Assembly: GCF_000019165.1 (NCBI RefSeq)
Contig: NC_010337.2
Location: 1,946,501-2,010,500, forward strand
Direction: 5' to 3'
Source: Heliomicrobium modesticaldum Ice1
Lineage (GTDB): Bacteria > Bacillota > Desulfitobacteriia > Heliobacteriales > Heliobacteriaceae
Length of the DNA stretch: 64,000 bases
Within the stretch, counting starts at the first letter, position 1. Each line of letters opens with the position of its first letter. Shown one piece after another: positions 16,158 to 26,237 of this stretch. The translations under genes were made by a program, and so were the position numbers. The notes under the pieces are model-generated. The model saw nothing but the letters and a program-made list of their open reading frames with translations. It made no database searches and was not told where the DNA came from.

Positions 16158-17458
16158 GCTTAAACCATAAAACGGCGCCGGTAGAGATCCGGGAGCAGCT
16201 CTCTTTCCCGGAGCATATCCTGATCGATTCCTTGCGCCGCCTTCACGCGGAACCGGCCATTGAAGGCTGCGCCATTTTGTCTACTTGCAATCGGACGGAG
16301 ATCTACGCGGCAACGACAGACATTGAAAAGGGGCTAGCAGCCGTTCGCCGTTTTTTCACCCAGTCGGGCAAGCTGGAAGCAGACAAATTCGCCAATTTCT
16401 TTTATACGCACACCCTCTATGACGCCATCCGCCATCTCTTCCGCGTCGCTGCCGGTCTCGATTCGATGGTGCTCGGCGAGACACAAATCCTGGGCCAGGT
16501 CCGGCGAACCTACCAGGCGGCTTGTGAGGCAGGAACCTCTAACAGCATCCTAAACACCTGGTTTCAGCAGGCTATCACCGTCGGCAAGCGCATCCGCACA
16601 GAGACCGGCATCGACCAGCATGCCGTGTCCATCTCCTATACAGCCGTTGAGCTGGCCAAACAGGTCTTTACCACCTTGGAAGGCCGCTCGGCTTTGATCC
16701 TGGGCGCCGGCAAGATGAGCGAACTCACCCTGACCCACCTGATCGCCAACGGTGTCACGACGGTGCTCGTGGCGAACCGCACCCGCGAACGGGCCGAGGA
16801 ACTGGCGCGCCGCTGCGGTGGCAAGGCCGTCTCCTATGACGAGATCGCGGCGCGGATGGAGGAGGCCGACATCGTCATCTCCTGCACGGCGGCGACTCAC
16901 TACGTCATCCGGCGCGAACTGGTGGAAAAGGTCATGAGCACCCGTCCCGACCGCCCGCTTTTCTTGATCGACATCGCTGTTCCCCGGGATATCGATCCCG
17001 CCGTGGCCACCGTGCCCGCTGTGCATCTCTTCGATATCGACGACCTGCAGAGCGTCGTCGACCAGAACCTGGCCCAACGCCAAAAGGCGGCTTCCGAAGC
17101 CGAACTCATCGTGGAACAGGAGATCGCCGAGTTTCTCAAGTGGCTCAATTCTCTCTTTGTCGTACCCACCATCGTCGCGCTAAAAAACAAAGGGGAGGCG
17201 ATCCGGGAGAAAGAATTGGAGCGCGTCTTAGCGAAGCTGAAAAGTCTCTCTGAAAAAGACCAGAAGATCATCGGCGCCATGGCATCATCGATTGTCAAAC
17301 AACTGCTCCATGACCCCATCACCCAGATCCGCCACTATGCGGCCGGCCCGGAAGGTCACCTCTACTCAGAGATCCTGCAAAACCTCTTTTCTCTCGAGAT
17401 CGCCGGACAGCGGTCCAAAGGCCGCGACGATCAATCTGATAGAAGGAGTCAGCCGTAA
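16139..17458 (+). CDS. hemA: Glutamyl-tRNA reductase
   Basis: First step of C5-route tetrapyrrole synthesis: reduces glutamyl-tRNA to glutamate-1-semialdehyde. GLNHKTAPVEIRE, the catalytic Cys50 in ILSTCNRTEIY, GLDSMVLGETQILGQV and the NADPH site LILGAGKMSELT are all present. GTG 16139 is chosen because it gives the usual MFIFVVGLNH N-terminus and follows AAGGAG (16122-16127); it overlaps the end of sirC. 439 residues. The stop overlaps the hemC ATG (TAATG). Confidence 0.95.
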   Translation: MFIFVVGLNHKTAPVEIREQLSFPEHILIDSLRRLHAEPAIEGCAILSTCNRTEIYAATTDIEKGLAAVRRFFTQSGKLEADKFANFFYTHTLYDAIRHLFRVAAGLDSMVLGETQILGQVRRTYQAACEAGTSNSILNTWFQQAITVGKRIRTETGIDQHAVSISYTAVELAKQVFTTLEGRSALILGAGKMSELTLTHLIANGVTTVLVANRTRERAEELARRCGGKAVSYDEIAARMEEADIVISCTAATHYVIRRELVEKVMSTRPDRPLFLIDIAVPRDIDPAVATVPAVHLFDIDDLQSVVDQNLAQRQKAASEAELIVEQEIAEFLKWLNSLFVVPTIVALKNKGEAIREKELERVLAKLKSLSEKDQKIIGAMASSIVKQLLHDPITQIRHYAAGPEGHLYSEILQNLFSLEIAGQRSKGRDDQSDRRSQP

Positions 17459-18405
17459 TGTCAGCACTTCAACGACCCGTTGTCATCGGAACCCGGGACA
17501 GCGCCCTCGCCCTCTGGCAGACCCACTGGGTGCTTGAACGATTGAAGGAGCTCTATCCGGAGCAAGCCTTTGAAGTCAAGCATATCAAGACGAAGGGCGA
17601 CAAGATCCTCGACGTGGCCCTGGCCAAGATCGGCGACAAGGGGCTCTTCACGAAGGAATTGGAAGTGGCCATGCTGAATGGCGAGATTGACATGGCCGTC
17701 CACTCCATGAAAGACCTGCCTACCCTTTTACCCGAAGGTTGTGCGATCGGCGCCATCTGCGTCCGCGAGGACTGCCGCGACATCCTGATCTCCCGCAACG
17801 GCGGCGGTCTTGAAGAGCTGCCCCGGGGCGCGAAGGTCGGCACGGCCAGCCTGCGCCGCAAGGCCCAGATCTGGAAGGTGCGGCCCGACTTGGAACTCGT
17901 CGACATCCGGGGCAACCTGCAGACGCGGATGCGCAAGATGGAAGAACAAAACCTCGACGGTCTGATCCTGGCTGCAGCAGGTGTGAAGCGCCTCGGCTGG
18001 GCCGAGAAGATCACTGAATACATACCCGTCGACATGTGCCTGCCGGCTGTCGGTCAGGGTTCCGTGGGCATCGAGATCCGCGAAGGCGACGAAGCGATCG
18101 GCCGACTTGTGGCCGCCTTAAACCACGCCGAATCGGCCCTCTGTGTTCGCGCCGAACGGGCGCTGCTTCGCACCCTGGAGGGCGGTTGCCAGGTTCCCAT
18201 CGGTTCGCTCGGTCGTTTGTCAGGCGGCAAACTCATCGTCGACGGTGTCGTCGCCTCCCTCGATGGCAGAACGATCTGCCGCGACCGTGTGGAGGGCGAT
18301 CCGGCTGATCCCGAAGAAGCGGGCGTCCGTCTGGCCAAAAAATTGCTGCAACAGGGGGCCAGAGAGATATTAATCCAAGTAAGACAGGAGACGGATCTGC
18401 GATGA
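17458..18405 (+). CDS. hemC: Hydroxymethylbilane synthase
   Basis: Joins four porphobilinogens into hydroxymethylbilane. Seen: IGTRDSALALWQT, AVHSMKDLPT, ASLRRKAQI, and Cys244 in LEGGCQVPIG, which carries the dipyrromethane cofactor. 315 residues. Overlaps hemA at its start and the cobA-hemD fusion at its end (ATGA), so the three are translationally coupled. Confidence 0.95.
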   Translation: MSALQRPVVIGTRDSALALWQTHWVLERLKELYPEQAFEVKHIKTKGDKILDVALAKIGDKGLFTKELEVAMLNGEIDMAVHSMKDLPTLLPEGCAIGAICVREDCRDILISRNGGGLEELPRGAKVGTASLRRKAQIWKVRPDLELVDIRGNLQTRMRKMEEQNLDGLILAAAGVKRLGWAEKITEYIPVDMCLPAVGQGSVGIEIREGDEAIGRLVAALNHAESALCVRAERALLRTLEGGCQVPIGSLGRLSGGKLIVDGVVASLDGRTICRDRVEGDPADPEEAGVRLAKKLLQQGAREILIQVRQETDLR

Positions 18406-19946
18406 AGCAAAAGGTAGGGAAGGTTTATCTGGTCGGCGCCGGACCGGGGGATCCGGGCCTCATCACCGTGAAAGGGTTGGAGTGCATCAAAAAAGCCGAG
18501 GTGCTTGTGTACGATCGCCTGGCTGGTCACCGGTTGCTCACCTATGCGCGGCCTGACGCCGAGCTGATCTTTGTCGGCAAAGGGCCGGATAAGCATGTCT
18601 ATAGACAGGAAGAGATCAACGAGGTCCTCAAGGTCAAAGGCCTGGAAGGTAAGATCGTCACCCGTCTGAAAGGCGGCGATCCCTTCGTCTTCGGTCGCGG
18701 CGGCGAAGAAGCGGAGGTGCTCCGCGAAGCCGGCGTCCCCTTTGAAATCGTCCCCGGCATCACCTCGGCCATCTCCGTACCGGCCTATGCCGGCATCCCC
18801 GTCACCCACCGCGATTTCACCTCCAATTTCGCCGTCATCACCGGCAACGAAGACCCTACCAAGGAAGACTCGGCTATCGATTGGGCCAAAATCAGCACCG
18901 GCATCGGCACCCTCGTCTTCCTGATGGGCATGGGCAATCTGCCCCATATCGCCGCGAAGCTCATGGAACACGGCCGCAGCCCGGAAACGCCGGTAGGCCT
19001 GATCCGCTGGGGCACGCGGCCGGAACAGCGCACCCTGACGGGCACCCTGGCTGATATTGCCCAGAAGGCGAAAGAAGCCGCCTTCCAGAACCCGGCCATC
19101 ATCATCGTCGGCGAAGTAGTCAAGCTGCGCGAGAAACTGGCCTGGCTGGAAGAGAAACCGCTCTTCGGTAAGCGCATCGTTGTCACCCGCTCCCGCCAGC
19201 AGGCGTCGGCTTTCGCTGCCCGCCTGGAAGAAATGGGTGGCGAGCCCTGGGAGTTCCCCACTATCGATATCCAAGAACCGGAGGATCCTGCGCCGCTGGA
19301 AGAAGCCATCGCCAAGGTTCATGAATATGAGTGGATCATTTTCACATCCCCCAACGGTGTACAGCGGTTCTTTGAGCGCTTCTTCGCCGTCGGTCACGAC
19401 ATCCGCGAGCTCTGCGGCATCCGCCTCTGCGCCATCGGTCCCCAAACCCGCAAGGAACTGCAGAAGTTCGGCCTGAAGACCGACTTCGTGCCGGAAGAAT
19501 ACCGCGCCGAGGCCATCATCGAAGGGTTGAAAAACCTCGATGATTGGCAGGGCCGCAAGGTGCTGCTACCTCGGGCCGACATTGCCCGCAAGATCCTCCC
19601 TGAAGCGCTGGCCTCCTTTGGCGCCCAGGTGGACGACGTGGTCGCCTACCGGACTGTCCGCGGCGGCGGCGACGCTGTTCTCCTCCGCCAGATGTTGCAA
19701 GACAAGCTGATCCACGCCATCACCTTCACCAGTTCCTCTACGGCTCGCAATTTTGTCGACATGCTCGGCGTAGAAGATGTGGCTGAGCGCAATGCGCTGC
19801 TCGAAGGCGTGACCATGGCCTCCATCGGCCCTATCACCTCCGATACGATGCGAGAACTGGGCTTGCCTGTGGACGTGGAGGCCACCGAATACACCATTCC
19901 CGGTCTGATGAAGGCGTTGCTGTCCCACTGGGGCATCCACGAGTGA
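18402..19946 (+). CDS. cobA-hemD: Fused uroporphyrinogen-III methyltransferase / uroporphyrinogen-III synthase
   Basis: Two-domain protein of 514 residues. The first ~245 residues are a SAM-dependent methyltransferase ([48 protein letters not shown]) that makes precorrin-2; the rest is HemD ([39 protein letters not shown]) that closes hydroxymethylbilane to uroporphyrinogen III. The fusion is common in Clostridia and directs uroporphyrinogen straight to siroheme, in keeping with the Ahb heme route here. It ends at a 230-base gap with a new promoter. Confidence 0.95.
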   Translation: MKQKVGKVYLVGAGPGDPGLITVKGLECIKKAEVLVYDRLAGHRLLTYARPDAELIFVGKGPDKHVYRQEEINEVLKVKGLEGKIVTRLKGGDPFVFGRGGEEAEVLREAGVPFEIVPGITSAISVPAYAGIPVTHRDFTSNFAVITGNEDPTKEDSAIDWAKISTGIGTLVFLMGMGNLPHIAAKLMEHGRSPETPVGLIRWGTRPEQRTLTGTLADIAQKAKEAAFQNPAIIIVGEVVKLREKLAWLEEKPLFGKRIVVTRSRQQASAFAARLEEMGGEPWEFPTIDIQEPEDPAPLEEAIAKVHEYEWIIFTSPNGVQRFFERFFAVGHDIRELCGIRLCAIGPQTRKELQKFGLKTDFVPEEYRAEAIIEGLKNLDDWQGRKVLLPRADIARKILPEALASFGAQVDDVVAYRTVRGGGDAVLLRQMLQDKLIHAITFTSSSTARNFVDMLGVEDVAERNALLEGVTMASIGPITSDTMRELGLPVDVEATEYTIPGLMKALLSHWGIHE

Positions 19947-20099
19947 GCGCAACGGAGGCATCCTTCGCCGAACCAGCCCCTACGGCTTTATTCCAAACAG
20001 AGGGGGGAAGCCTTTTTTCCGGCAAGTCTAGCAAAGGCGCAGGCTGATATTGTTTTGGCGCCCGGCGATGACGGAGCTGCGGTAACAGGCTTCCTGCAA

Positions 20100-20129
20100 T
20101 TGACGATTTTTGCCCTTATTGTCTAATAA
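20100..20129 (+). promoter_or_regulatory. Promoter upstream of nirJ1
   Basis: TTGACG, 18 bases, TAATAA, about 50 bases before the nirJ1 start. It would let the heme-specific genes be transcribed separately from sirC-hemA-hemC-cobA/hemD. Confidence 0.5.
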
Positions 20130-20178
20130 ATTTATTTAGTTTTTCATTTGATTGAAAAACGGGAGAGGAAGGAACACC

Positions 20179-21360
20179 ATGATCGGGGTAAGTAAACTGC
20201 TCTGCGGCGTAGAAAACTTCGGCGACAGCCTGCGTTATGCCCATGGTTCCAAAGGGCAGCGCGACGGCGCCGTAGCCGGTTACGGGCCGGTGGTGGCCTG
20301 GAACGTGTCCCGGACCTGCAACCTCCACTGCATCCACTGCTATTCTGACTCGGACGAGATCGAATATCCCGGCGAATTGACGACCAAAGAGGCAATCCGG
20401 TTTATTGATGACCTGGCCGATTTCAATGTGCCTGTTCTGCTGCTCTCCGGCGGCGAGCCGCTCATGCGCCCCGACATCTTCGACCTGGTCGCCCATGCCA
20501 CCAAGCGTAACATCCGCGTCACCTTCTCCACCAACGGCACCTTGATCACGCCTGACGTGGCCAAGGAGATCAAGAAATACGGCGTCGGCTATGTGGGCAT
20601 CAGCCTCGATGGCATCGGTGAGAACAACGACAAGTTCCGCGGCAAGAAAGGCGCCTTCGAAGACGCCTTGGCCGGCATCCGCAACTGCCTGGCCATCGGT
20701 CAGCGCGTCGGCCTGCGCTTCACCATCAACCGCCACAATTTTAACGATATTGAAAATATCTTCAACCTGATTGAAGAAGAGAAGATCCCTCGCGTCTGCT
20801 TCTATCACTTGGTCTACTCGGGTCGCGGTAGCAACATGACCGAAGAAGACGTCAGCCATGCCGAATCGCGCGCCTTCATGGACCTGCTCATGGAAAAGGC
20901 TGTCGACTTCTTCAACCGCGGCTTCAACTGCGAGCTGCTCACTGTGGATAACCACGCCGACATCGTCTACCTCTACTTGAAGACGAAAGATAAGAACCCC
21001 GAGTTGGCCGAGAAGATCTGGAAGCTGATGCAACTGAACGGCGGCAACCGCTCCGGAATCGCCTTCGCTAACGTCGATTCCCAAGGTTTTGTCCACCCCG
21101 ATCAGTTCTCCCAGAATCATACCTTCGGCAACGTGAAGGAACGGCCCTTTAAAGAGATCTGGACTGACACCGCCAGCAACCCCATCCTGGCCGGCCTGAA
21201 GGACCGCAAGCCCCTGCTCAAAGGCCGCTGTGCCAAGTGCAAGTGGCTGAACGTCTGCAACGGTAACTTCCGTCCTCGCGCCGAGGCCGTCACGGGCGAC
21301 TTCTGGGAGTCCGATCCGGCTTGCTACCTGACGGACGAGGAGATCGGCATCGCCGAGTAA
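20179..21360 (+). CDS. nirJ1: Radical-SAM heme-pathway enzyme NirJ1 (AhbC-like)
   Basis: Radical-SAM protein of 393 residues with N-terminal cluster C47-x3-C51-x2-C54 (SRTCNLHCIHC) and a C-terminal SPASM-like Cys set (RCAKCKWLNVCNGN...DPAC) for extra iron-sulfur binding. In the siroheme-dependent pathway AhbC removes acetate side chains from didecarboxysiroheme to give iron-coproporphyrin III; NirJ1 of heliobacteria is its probable counterpart. ATG 20179 follows GAGGAAGGA; the ATG at 20152 is less well placed. Which of NirJ1 and NirJ2 does which step is inferred from similarity and order. Confidence 0.87.
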   Translation: MIGVSKLLCGVENFGDSLRYAHGSKGQRDGAVAGYGPVVAWNVSRTCNLHCIHCYSDSDEIEYPGELTTKEAIRFIDDLADFNVPVLLLSGGEPLMRPDIFDLVAHATKRNIRVTFSTNGTLITPDVAKEIKKYGVGYVGISLDGIGENNDKFRGKKGAFEDALAGIRNCLAIGQRVGLRFTINRHNFNDIENIFNLIEEEKIPRVCFYHLVYSGRGSNMTEEDVSHAESRAFMDLLMEKAVDFFNRGFNCELLTVDNHADIVYLYLKTKDKNPELAEKIWKLMQLNGGNRSGIAFANVDSQGFVHPDQFSQNHTFGNVKERPFKEIWTDTASNPILAGLKDRKPLLKGRCAKCKWLNVCNGNFRPRAEAVTGDFWESDPACYLTDEEIGIAE

Positions 21361-21424
21361 CCGGCAGCATGAAGGCGATGCTTGCGTGACCTTACCTGAT
21401 CTTGATTGGGAGGGAATCAAGGGG

Positions 21425-22414
21425 ATGAAACACATCCTTTCCGGCTACCCCATTCAGCGGCCCCGGCGCCTGCGGGAGAAGGCGGTTTTGCGCGACATGG
21501 TGCGGGAATTTCATCTTCGTCCGGAAGACCTGATCTACCCGCTCTTCGCCGTTCCGGGGAAAGACGTCGTCAATCCCGTCAGCTCCATGCCGGGCGTATG
21601 CCAGCTCTCTGTCGACAACATCGTCAAAGAGGCGGTTGATGCTTACAAAGCCGGCGTCCGGGCGGTGGAGCTGTTTGGCATCCCGCCCGAAAAGGATGAG
21701 GTGGCCTCTGGCGCCTATGATCCCAACGGCATTGTCCAGGAGGCGGTCAAGGCGGTCAAGGACGCCTGCCCCGAGCTGTACGTCATCACTGATGTCTGCC
21801 TCTGCCAGTACACGAACCACGGCCATTGCGGCATCGTCAATGGCGGCTGCGTCCTCAACGACCCCTCTCTCGATTACCTGGCCAGAACAGCCGTCTCCCA
21901 TGCCGAAGCGGGCGCTGACATGGTCGCCCCATCTGATATGATGGACGGCCGGGTGGGCGCCATCCGCGACAGTCTGGACGAGGCTGGTTTTGAGGGCGTG
22001 CCGATCATGTCCTATTCGGCTAAGTACGCCTCCGCCTTCTATGGTCCCTTCCGGGAGGCGGCCGAGTCGTCACCGAAGTGGGGTGACCGCCGCTCCTACC
22101 AGATGGACCCTGGAAACAGCACTGAGGCACTCCGCGAGACGGCGCTGGATATCCAAGAGGGCTGCGACATCATCATGGTCAAGCCCGGTCTGGCTTACCT
22201 GGATATCGTCCGCCGGCTGAAGGAGACCTTCGACCTGCCGGTAGCCGTCTACAACGTCTCCGGCGAGTACTCCATGGTCAAGGCGGCTGCGGCCCAGGGC
22301 TGGATCGATGAGAAGCGGATCACCCTGGAGATCCTGCTCAGCATGAAGCGGGCCGGGGCGGATCTGATCATCAGCTATCATGCGAAGGATGCGATTCGGT
22401 GGATGAACGAGTAG
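21425..22414 (+). CDS. hemB: Porphobilinogen synthase (delta-aminolevulinate dehydratase)
   Basis: Condenses two aminolevulinates into porphobilinogen. Zinc-type enzyme: C125, C127 and C135 lie in DVCLCQYTNHGHCG. The two active-site lysines are K200 (YSAKYASAFYGPFR) and K253 (MVKPGLAYLD). ATG 21425 is used, 10 bases after GGGAGGG (21408-21414), giving the usual start of 329 residues. The longer frame from 21386 adds 13 atypical residues. It lies between two radical-SAM genes, as described for heliobacterial heme loci. Confidence 0.95.
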   Translation: MKHILSGYPIQRPRRLREKAVLRDMVREFHLRPEDLIYPLFAVPGKDVVNPVSSMPGVCQLSVDNIVKEAVDAYKAGVRAVELFGIPPEKDEVASGAYDPNGIVQEAVKAVKDACPELYVITDVCLCQYTNHGHCGIVNGGCVLNDPSLDYLARTAVSHAEAGADMVAPSDMMDGRVGAIRDSLDEAGFEGVPIMSYSAKYASAFYGPFREAAESSPKWGDRRSYQMDPGNSTEALRETALDIQEGCDIIMVKPGLAYLDIVRRLKETFDLPVAVYNVSGEYSMVKAAAAQGWIDEKRITLEILLSMKRAGADLIISYHAKDAIRWMNE

Positions 22415-22417
22415 GCA

Positions 22418-22589
22418 GGGTGCGTATCGCCTCCGCTCGCTAAGAGCTCCGCGGCGGCTCGCTCAACGTCAGAGCGGGCGCGCCAAACGACTAGGGTTGT
22501 TCTGCATGTCGTGGCGCGCCTTTTTCGCTCTGCCGTCTCGCTCGCTCTTCGCCGCTCCGCTCAAATCGCTCACTGCGCCAATACACCCC
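22418..22589 (-). repeat. Dispersed palindromic element, copy A (about 170 bp)
   Basis: Fills most of the 290-base gap between hemB and nirJ2. Read on the minus strand it aligns almost end to end with 39640-39809, sharing blocks such as GCGGAGCGGCGAA, AGCGAGCG, CGACATGCAGAA, TTGGCGCG, GAGCCGCCGCG and CTTAGCGAGCGGA. Degenerate terminal inverted repeats are GGGTGCGTATCGCC at the left and its near-complement at 22575-22589. The middle folds into GGCGCGCCAAACGAC / GTCGTGGCGCGCC (22477-22520) plus CAGAGCG/CGCTCTG, followed by five T, so it may also terminate hemB transcripts. Non-coding; nature (MITE-like or structured RNA) unknown. Confidence 0.75.
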
Positions 22590-22704
22590 AAGCTTCTGCC
22601 ATCATTGCGTGAAGCGGGGGTATTGCGCGACGTAAAACGGCGCCTCTAAATTATAACTAGACAGAAAAGTCATATTTATCCACCGAAAAAGGAGGGGCTC
22701 TTTC

Positions 22705-23700
22705 TTGATTATTTCCTGGAATACGACGAACCAGTGCAATATGTTCTGTGACCACTGCTACCGTGATGCGGGGGTGAAGGCGGATCAGGAGCTGAACACG
22801 CAAGAGGGCAAGCAACTGCTCGATGAGATCGCCAAGGCCGGTTTTAAGATCATGATCTTCTCCGGCGGGGAGCCGCTCATGCGGCCCGATATCGTCGAAC
22901 TGGTCGCTTATGCCACCTCGAAGGGGCTGCGCTCTGTCTTCGGCACCAACGGCACACTGATTACGCGCGAACTGGCCCGTGATCTGAAAAAGGCCGGCGC
23001 CATGGGGATGGGGATCTCCCTCGACTCGCTGGATAAGAAAAAGCATGACGACTTCCGCCGCTACCCCGGCGCCTGGGATGAGGCGGTTCGCGGGATGGAG
23101 AACTGCCGTGAGGAAGGTCTGCCTTTCCAGATCCACACGACTGTTATGGACTGGAACCGTCATGAGGTTCATAAGATCACCGATTTCGCCGTCGAGATCG
23201 GCGCCGTCGGCCACCACACCTTCTTCCTGGTGCCCACCGGCCGGGCTGTCAGCATCGAGGAAGAGTCGCTAAAGGCGGAGCAGTATGAAGAGATCCTGAC
23301 GGAGATCATGGAGAAGCAGAAGACGGTCAACATCGAACTGAAGCCGACCTGCGCGCCTCAGTTCATGCGCATCGCCAAGGAGATGGGCATGGATGTACGC
23401 TATGCCCGCGGCTGTCTCGCAGGCACCCACTACTGCATCATCTCGCCTGTCGGTGTCGTCCAACCCTGCGCCTACCTGAACATCTCCGCCGGCAATGTCC
23501 GCGAAAAGCCCTTCTCGGAGATCTGGAAAACAGCCCCCATCTTCGAAGAATTGCGCACGCTGAAGTATGAAGGCGGCTGCGGCTCTTGCAAATACCGCTA
23601 TGCTTGCGGCGGCTGCCGAGCTCGCGCCTACTACTACCACAACCAGAACTTTATGGCCGAAGAGCCCTGGTGCCTCTACCATGGCCGGAAGGGGTATTAA
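22705..23700 (+). CDS. nirJ2: Radical-SAM heme-pathway enzyme NirJ2 (AhbD-like)
   Basis: Radical-SAM protein of 331 residues. The cluster motif starts almost at the N-terminus, C11-x3-C15-x2-C18 (TTNQCNMFCDHC). C-terminal auxiliary cluster residues are CGSCKYRYACGGC plus a final PWC. AhbD-type enzymes oxidatively decarboxylate two propionates of iron-coproporphyrin III to vinyl groups, giving heme b. TTG start behind AAAAAGGAGGGG. It is followed after three bases by the siroheme decarboxylase genes. Assignment to AhbD rather than AhbC is by similarity and moderately sure. Confidence 0.87.
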   Translation: MIISWNTTNQCNMFCDHCYRDAGVKADQELNTQEGKQLLDEIAKAGFKIMIFSGGEPLMRPDIVELVAYATSKGLRSVFGTNGTLITRELARDLKKAGAMGMGISLDSLDKKKHDDFRRYPGAWDEAVRGMENCREEGLPFQIHTTVMDWNRHEVHKITDFAVEIGAVGHHTFFLVPTGRAVSIEEESLKAEQYEEILTEIMEKQKTVNIELKPTCAPQFMRIAKEMGMDVRYARGCLAGTHYCIISPVGVVQPCAYLNISAGNVREKPFSEIWKTAPIFEELRTLKYEGGCGSCKYRYACGGCRARAYYYHNQNFMAEEPWCLYHGRKGY

Positions 23701-23703
23701 GCC

Positions 23704-24189
23704 ATGCACCTTGATGATCTGGATCGGCGCCTGCTCACCATCATCCAGTCATCCTTCCCTATCGTTGCCGAACCGTACAAGCAACTGGCCGAAACGCTGG
23801 GAACGACCGAATCCGATGTGATCGAGCGGGTGCAGCGGTTCAAGGACGATGGGCTCGTTCGCCGCATCGGCGGCATCTTTGATTCCCGCGCCCTTGGCTA
23901 CAAGTCGACCCTCTGCGCCATGAAAGTGCCTGCCGATAAGCTCGACCTGGCCATTGAGGTCGTCAACAGCTACCCCGGCGTCACCCACAACTACCTGCGG
24001 GAGCACGAGTTTAACCTCTGGTTTACGTTGATCACGCCTTCGCCGGAGTACATGGACAAGGTGCTCGACGAGATCCGGGAAAAGACGGGTTGTGAGGTTC
24101 ATAACCTGCCGGCCCTGCGCTTTTTCAAGATCAAAGTCGATTTCAAACTGGACAAGCAGAGCCCGACCGCTGCCGCAGCGGTGGAATGA
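23704..24189 (+). CDS. ahbA: Siroheme decarboxylase subunit A (NirD/AhbA-like, AsnC/Lrp fold)
   Basis: 161 residues with an N-terminal winged helix (LDDLDRRLLTIIQ...TTESDVIERVQRFKDDGLVRRIGGIF) and a C-terminal RAM-like ligand domain. It looks like an Lrp/AsnC regulator, but the setting, paired with a second such gene between nirJ2 and hemL, marks it as a subunit of siroheme decarboxylase, which removes two carboxylates from siroheme. ATG 23704 lies right after the nirJ2 stop. Stop overlaps an ATG of the next gene. Confidence 0.88.
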   Translation: MHLDDLDRRLLTIIQSSFPIVAEPYKQLAETLGTTESDVIERVQRFKDDGLVRRIGGIFDSRALGYKSTLCAMKVPADKLDLAIEVVNSYPGVTHNYLREHEFNLWFTLITPSPEYMDKVLDEIREKTGCEVHNLPALRFFKIKVDFKLDKQSPTAAAAVE

Positions 24190-24212
24190 CGCACGGGAGG
24201 GAAGCCCAGGCA

Positions 24213-24689
24213 ATGCTGACAGAAATCGATAAGAAGCTGATTCGCCTCTTGCAAGAGGACCTGCCTGTTGTGCCGCGGCCTTTTGCGGCGCTGGCCGAAC
24301 AGGTGGGTCTGACGGAAGAGGACGTGATCGCCCGCGCGCGCCGCTACCATGCAGAGGGGCTGATGCGCCGCTTCGGCGTCGCCCTGCGCCACCGGGAAGT
24401 GGGTTTTACCGCCAACGGCATGGGTTGTTGGGATGTGCCGGAGGAGCGGGCTGAAGAGGTAGGCCGGATCATGGCCACCTTCCCCGAGGTCTCTCACTGT
24501 TACCAGCGCCCCCGCTTCGACGGCTGGCCCTACAGCCACTTCACCATGATTCACGGGGAGAGCCGTGACGATTGTGAAGCGGTGGCCCGCCGCATCTCAG
24601 CGGCGACGGGGATCACCAACTACCGCTTGCTCTTCTCTACGGAGGAACTGAAGAAGACGAGCATGCGTTACTTCACTGAAGAAGCATAA
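24213..24689 (+). CDS. ahbB: Siroheme decarboxylase subunit B (NirL/AhbB-like, AsnC/Lrp fold)
   Basis: Second siroheme decarboxylase subunit, about 158 residues. The block LMRRFGVALRHREVGFTANGM carries the Arg and His residues typical of the AhbB subunit. ATG 24213 is preferred: it follows GGGAGGG (24195-24201) and gives the standard MLTEIDKKLIRLLQ start; ATG 24186 overlaps ahbA but lacks a good site. The protein works as a heterodimer with AhbA. A DNA-binding role is not excluded, though the neighbours argue for catalysis. Confidence 0.88.
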   Translation: MLTEIDKKLIRLLQEDLPVVPRPFAALAEQVGLTEEDVIARARRYHAEGLMRRFGVALRHREVGFTANGMGCWDVPEERAEEVGRIMATFPEVSHCYQRPRFDGWPYSHFTMIHGESRDDCEAVARRISAATGITNYRLLFSTEELKKTSMRYFTEEA

Positions 24690-24706
24690 GGGAACTATGC
24701 CATATT

Positions 24707-24751
24707 CAGCACCCGCGAGGCGGGGTCTTTGGTGACCCCGCGTGGGTGCTG
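24707..24751 (+). terminator. Strong hairpin between ahbB and hemL
   Basis: A long stem of CAGCACCC and GCGGGGTC pairing with GACCCCGC and GGGTGCTG around a TTTG-type loop. Only a CTTTC tail follows, with AAAAGGTTTTTT 10 bases further, so it may be a partial terminator or an RNA-stabilising hairpin. Confidence 0.6.
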
Positions 24752-24923
24752 CTTTCGTAAAAGGTTTTTTCGGATCTCTTGGCGAAAAGAAGCATCAATG
24801 CAACAGACGCTGAAGGGCGACAGTTTCTGTCGTAGCAACATCAAGCAAGTGTCTCTTCGAGAAGAAAAGCCGTTAAGGGAAAGAGAAACATCATAAAACG
24901 TGCTGGAAAGGCGGGCGACTTTT

Positions 24924-26234
24924 TTGAGCCGGATGTATGATCGTTCGGAACAACTGTTTGCTGAAGCGAAGACCTTGATCCCCGGCGGGGTGAACAGCCC
25001 CGTGCGGGCATTCAAATCGGTCGGACGCAACCCGGTCTTCATCGAGCGCGCCGAAGGCGCCTACCTCTATGACGTGGACGGCAACAAGTATGTCGACTAT
25101 GTCGGTTCCTGGGGCCCCATGATCGTGGGTCATGCCCATCCCGAGGTATCGGAGGCGCTGAAAGCGGCCATCGACCGAGGCACCTCTTACGGCGCGCCGA
25201 CAGAGCTGGAGAGCCGCCTGGCCAAGCTGATCCTGGAAGCCTTCCCGGCCATGGACATGGTGCGCATGGTCAACTCGGGCACGGAAGCCACCATGAGCGC
25301 CCTGCGCCTCGCCCGCGGTTACACAGGCCGCAGCAAGATCGTCAAGTTCGAAGGCTGCTACCACGGCCACGCCGACAGCCTGTTGATCAAGGCCGGTTCG
25401 GGGGCGCTGACCCTCGGCGTGCCCACCAGCCCCGGCGTGCCTGCCAACATCGCCAACAACACCATCACCGCCCCCTATAACGATCTGGAGACATTGAAGG
25501 CGATCTTCCAAGAGGCCGGCGATGACATCGCCGCCATCATCATTGAAGGCGTTCCCGGCAACATGGGTGTCGTGCCGCCCGCGCCGGGTTACTTGCAAGG
25601 CGTTCGCGAACTGACCCGCCAGTACGGCGCGCTGATGATCGTCGACGAGGTCATGAGCGGTTTCCGCGTCGATTTCGGCGGCGCCCAAACCCTCTACGGC
25701 GTAGAACCGGACCTTACCTGCCTGGGCAAGATCATCGGCGGCGGTCTGCCTGTCGGCGCTTACGGCGGCAAGGCCGAGATCATGGAAAAAGTCTCGCCGG
25801 CTGGTCCCATCTACCAGGCGGGCACCCTTTCGGGCAACCCCCTGGCCATGACGGCCGGTATCATCACCTTGGAGATCCTCAAGCGGCCTGGAACCTATGC
25901 CGCCCTTGATGAGAAGGCGGCCTACCTGGCCGATGGCCTGGCGAAGGCTGCCGAAAAGGCCGGTGTCCCTGTCTGGACGAACCGCGTCGGCTCCATGCTG
26001 ACCGGATTCTTCACCGACAGGCCGGTCGTCGACTTCGCCTCCGCTTGCACCTCCGACACGGCCGCCTTCGGGACTTATTTCCGGGCGATGCTGGATCGCG
26101 GCGTCTACCTGGCCTGCTCCCAGTTCGAAGCCGCCTTCCTCTCCTTGGCCATGACGAAAGAGGACCTCGACTTCACCATCGCCGCCGCCGAAGAGGCCTT
26201 CCAGGTCGTCGCCGCCGAGCGGGCGAAGGCTTAA
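24924..26234 (+). CDS. hemL: Glutamate-1-semialdehyde 2,1-aminomutase
   Basis: PLP enzyme that makes 5-aminolevulinate from glutamate-1-semialdehyde. Seen: [12 protein letters not shown] near the N-terminus, [22 protein letters not shown], the DEVMSGFR block and the PLP lysine in [18 protein letters not shown] favour TTG 24924, 8 bases after GGAAAGGCGGG, giving [15 protein letters not shown] 24900 and ATG 24933 are alternatives. With hemA, hemB, hemC and hemD in the same region the whole early pathway is here. Confidence 0.93.
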   Translation: MSRMYDRSEQLFAEAKTLIPGGVNSPVRAFKSVGRNPVFIERAEGAYLYDVDGNKYVDYVGSWGPMIVGHAHPEVSEALKAAIDRGTSYGAPTELESRLAKLILEAFPAMDMVRMVNSGTEATMSALRLARGYTGRSKIVKFEGCYHGHADSLLIKAGSGALTLGVPTSPGVPANIANNTITAPYNDLETLKAIFQEAGDDIAAIIIEGVPGNMGVVPPAPGYLQGVRELTRQYGALMIVDEVMSGFRVDFGGAQTLYGVEPDLTCLGKIIGGGLPVGAYGGKAEIMEKVSPAGPIYQAGTLSGNPLAMTAGIITLEILKRPGTYAALDEKAAYLADGLAKAAEKAGVPVWTNRVGSMLTGFFTDRPVVDFASACTSDTAAFGTYFRAMLDRGVYLACSQFEAAFLSLAMTKEDLDFTIAAAEEAFQVVAAERAKA

Positions 26235-26237
26235 CCG

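Noticed and set aside
22477-22525. Simple dedicated terminator of hemB
   Set aside because: The hairpin may work as one, but it is an internal part of the dispersed 170-bp element, so I annotate the element instead.
23704-24689. Pair of Lrp/AsnC transcription regulators
   Set aside because: The fold is Lrp-like, but the placement between nirJ2 and hemL and the paired short genes match siroheme decarboxylase AhbA/AhbB.
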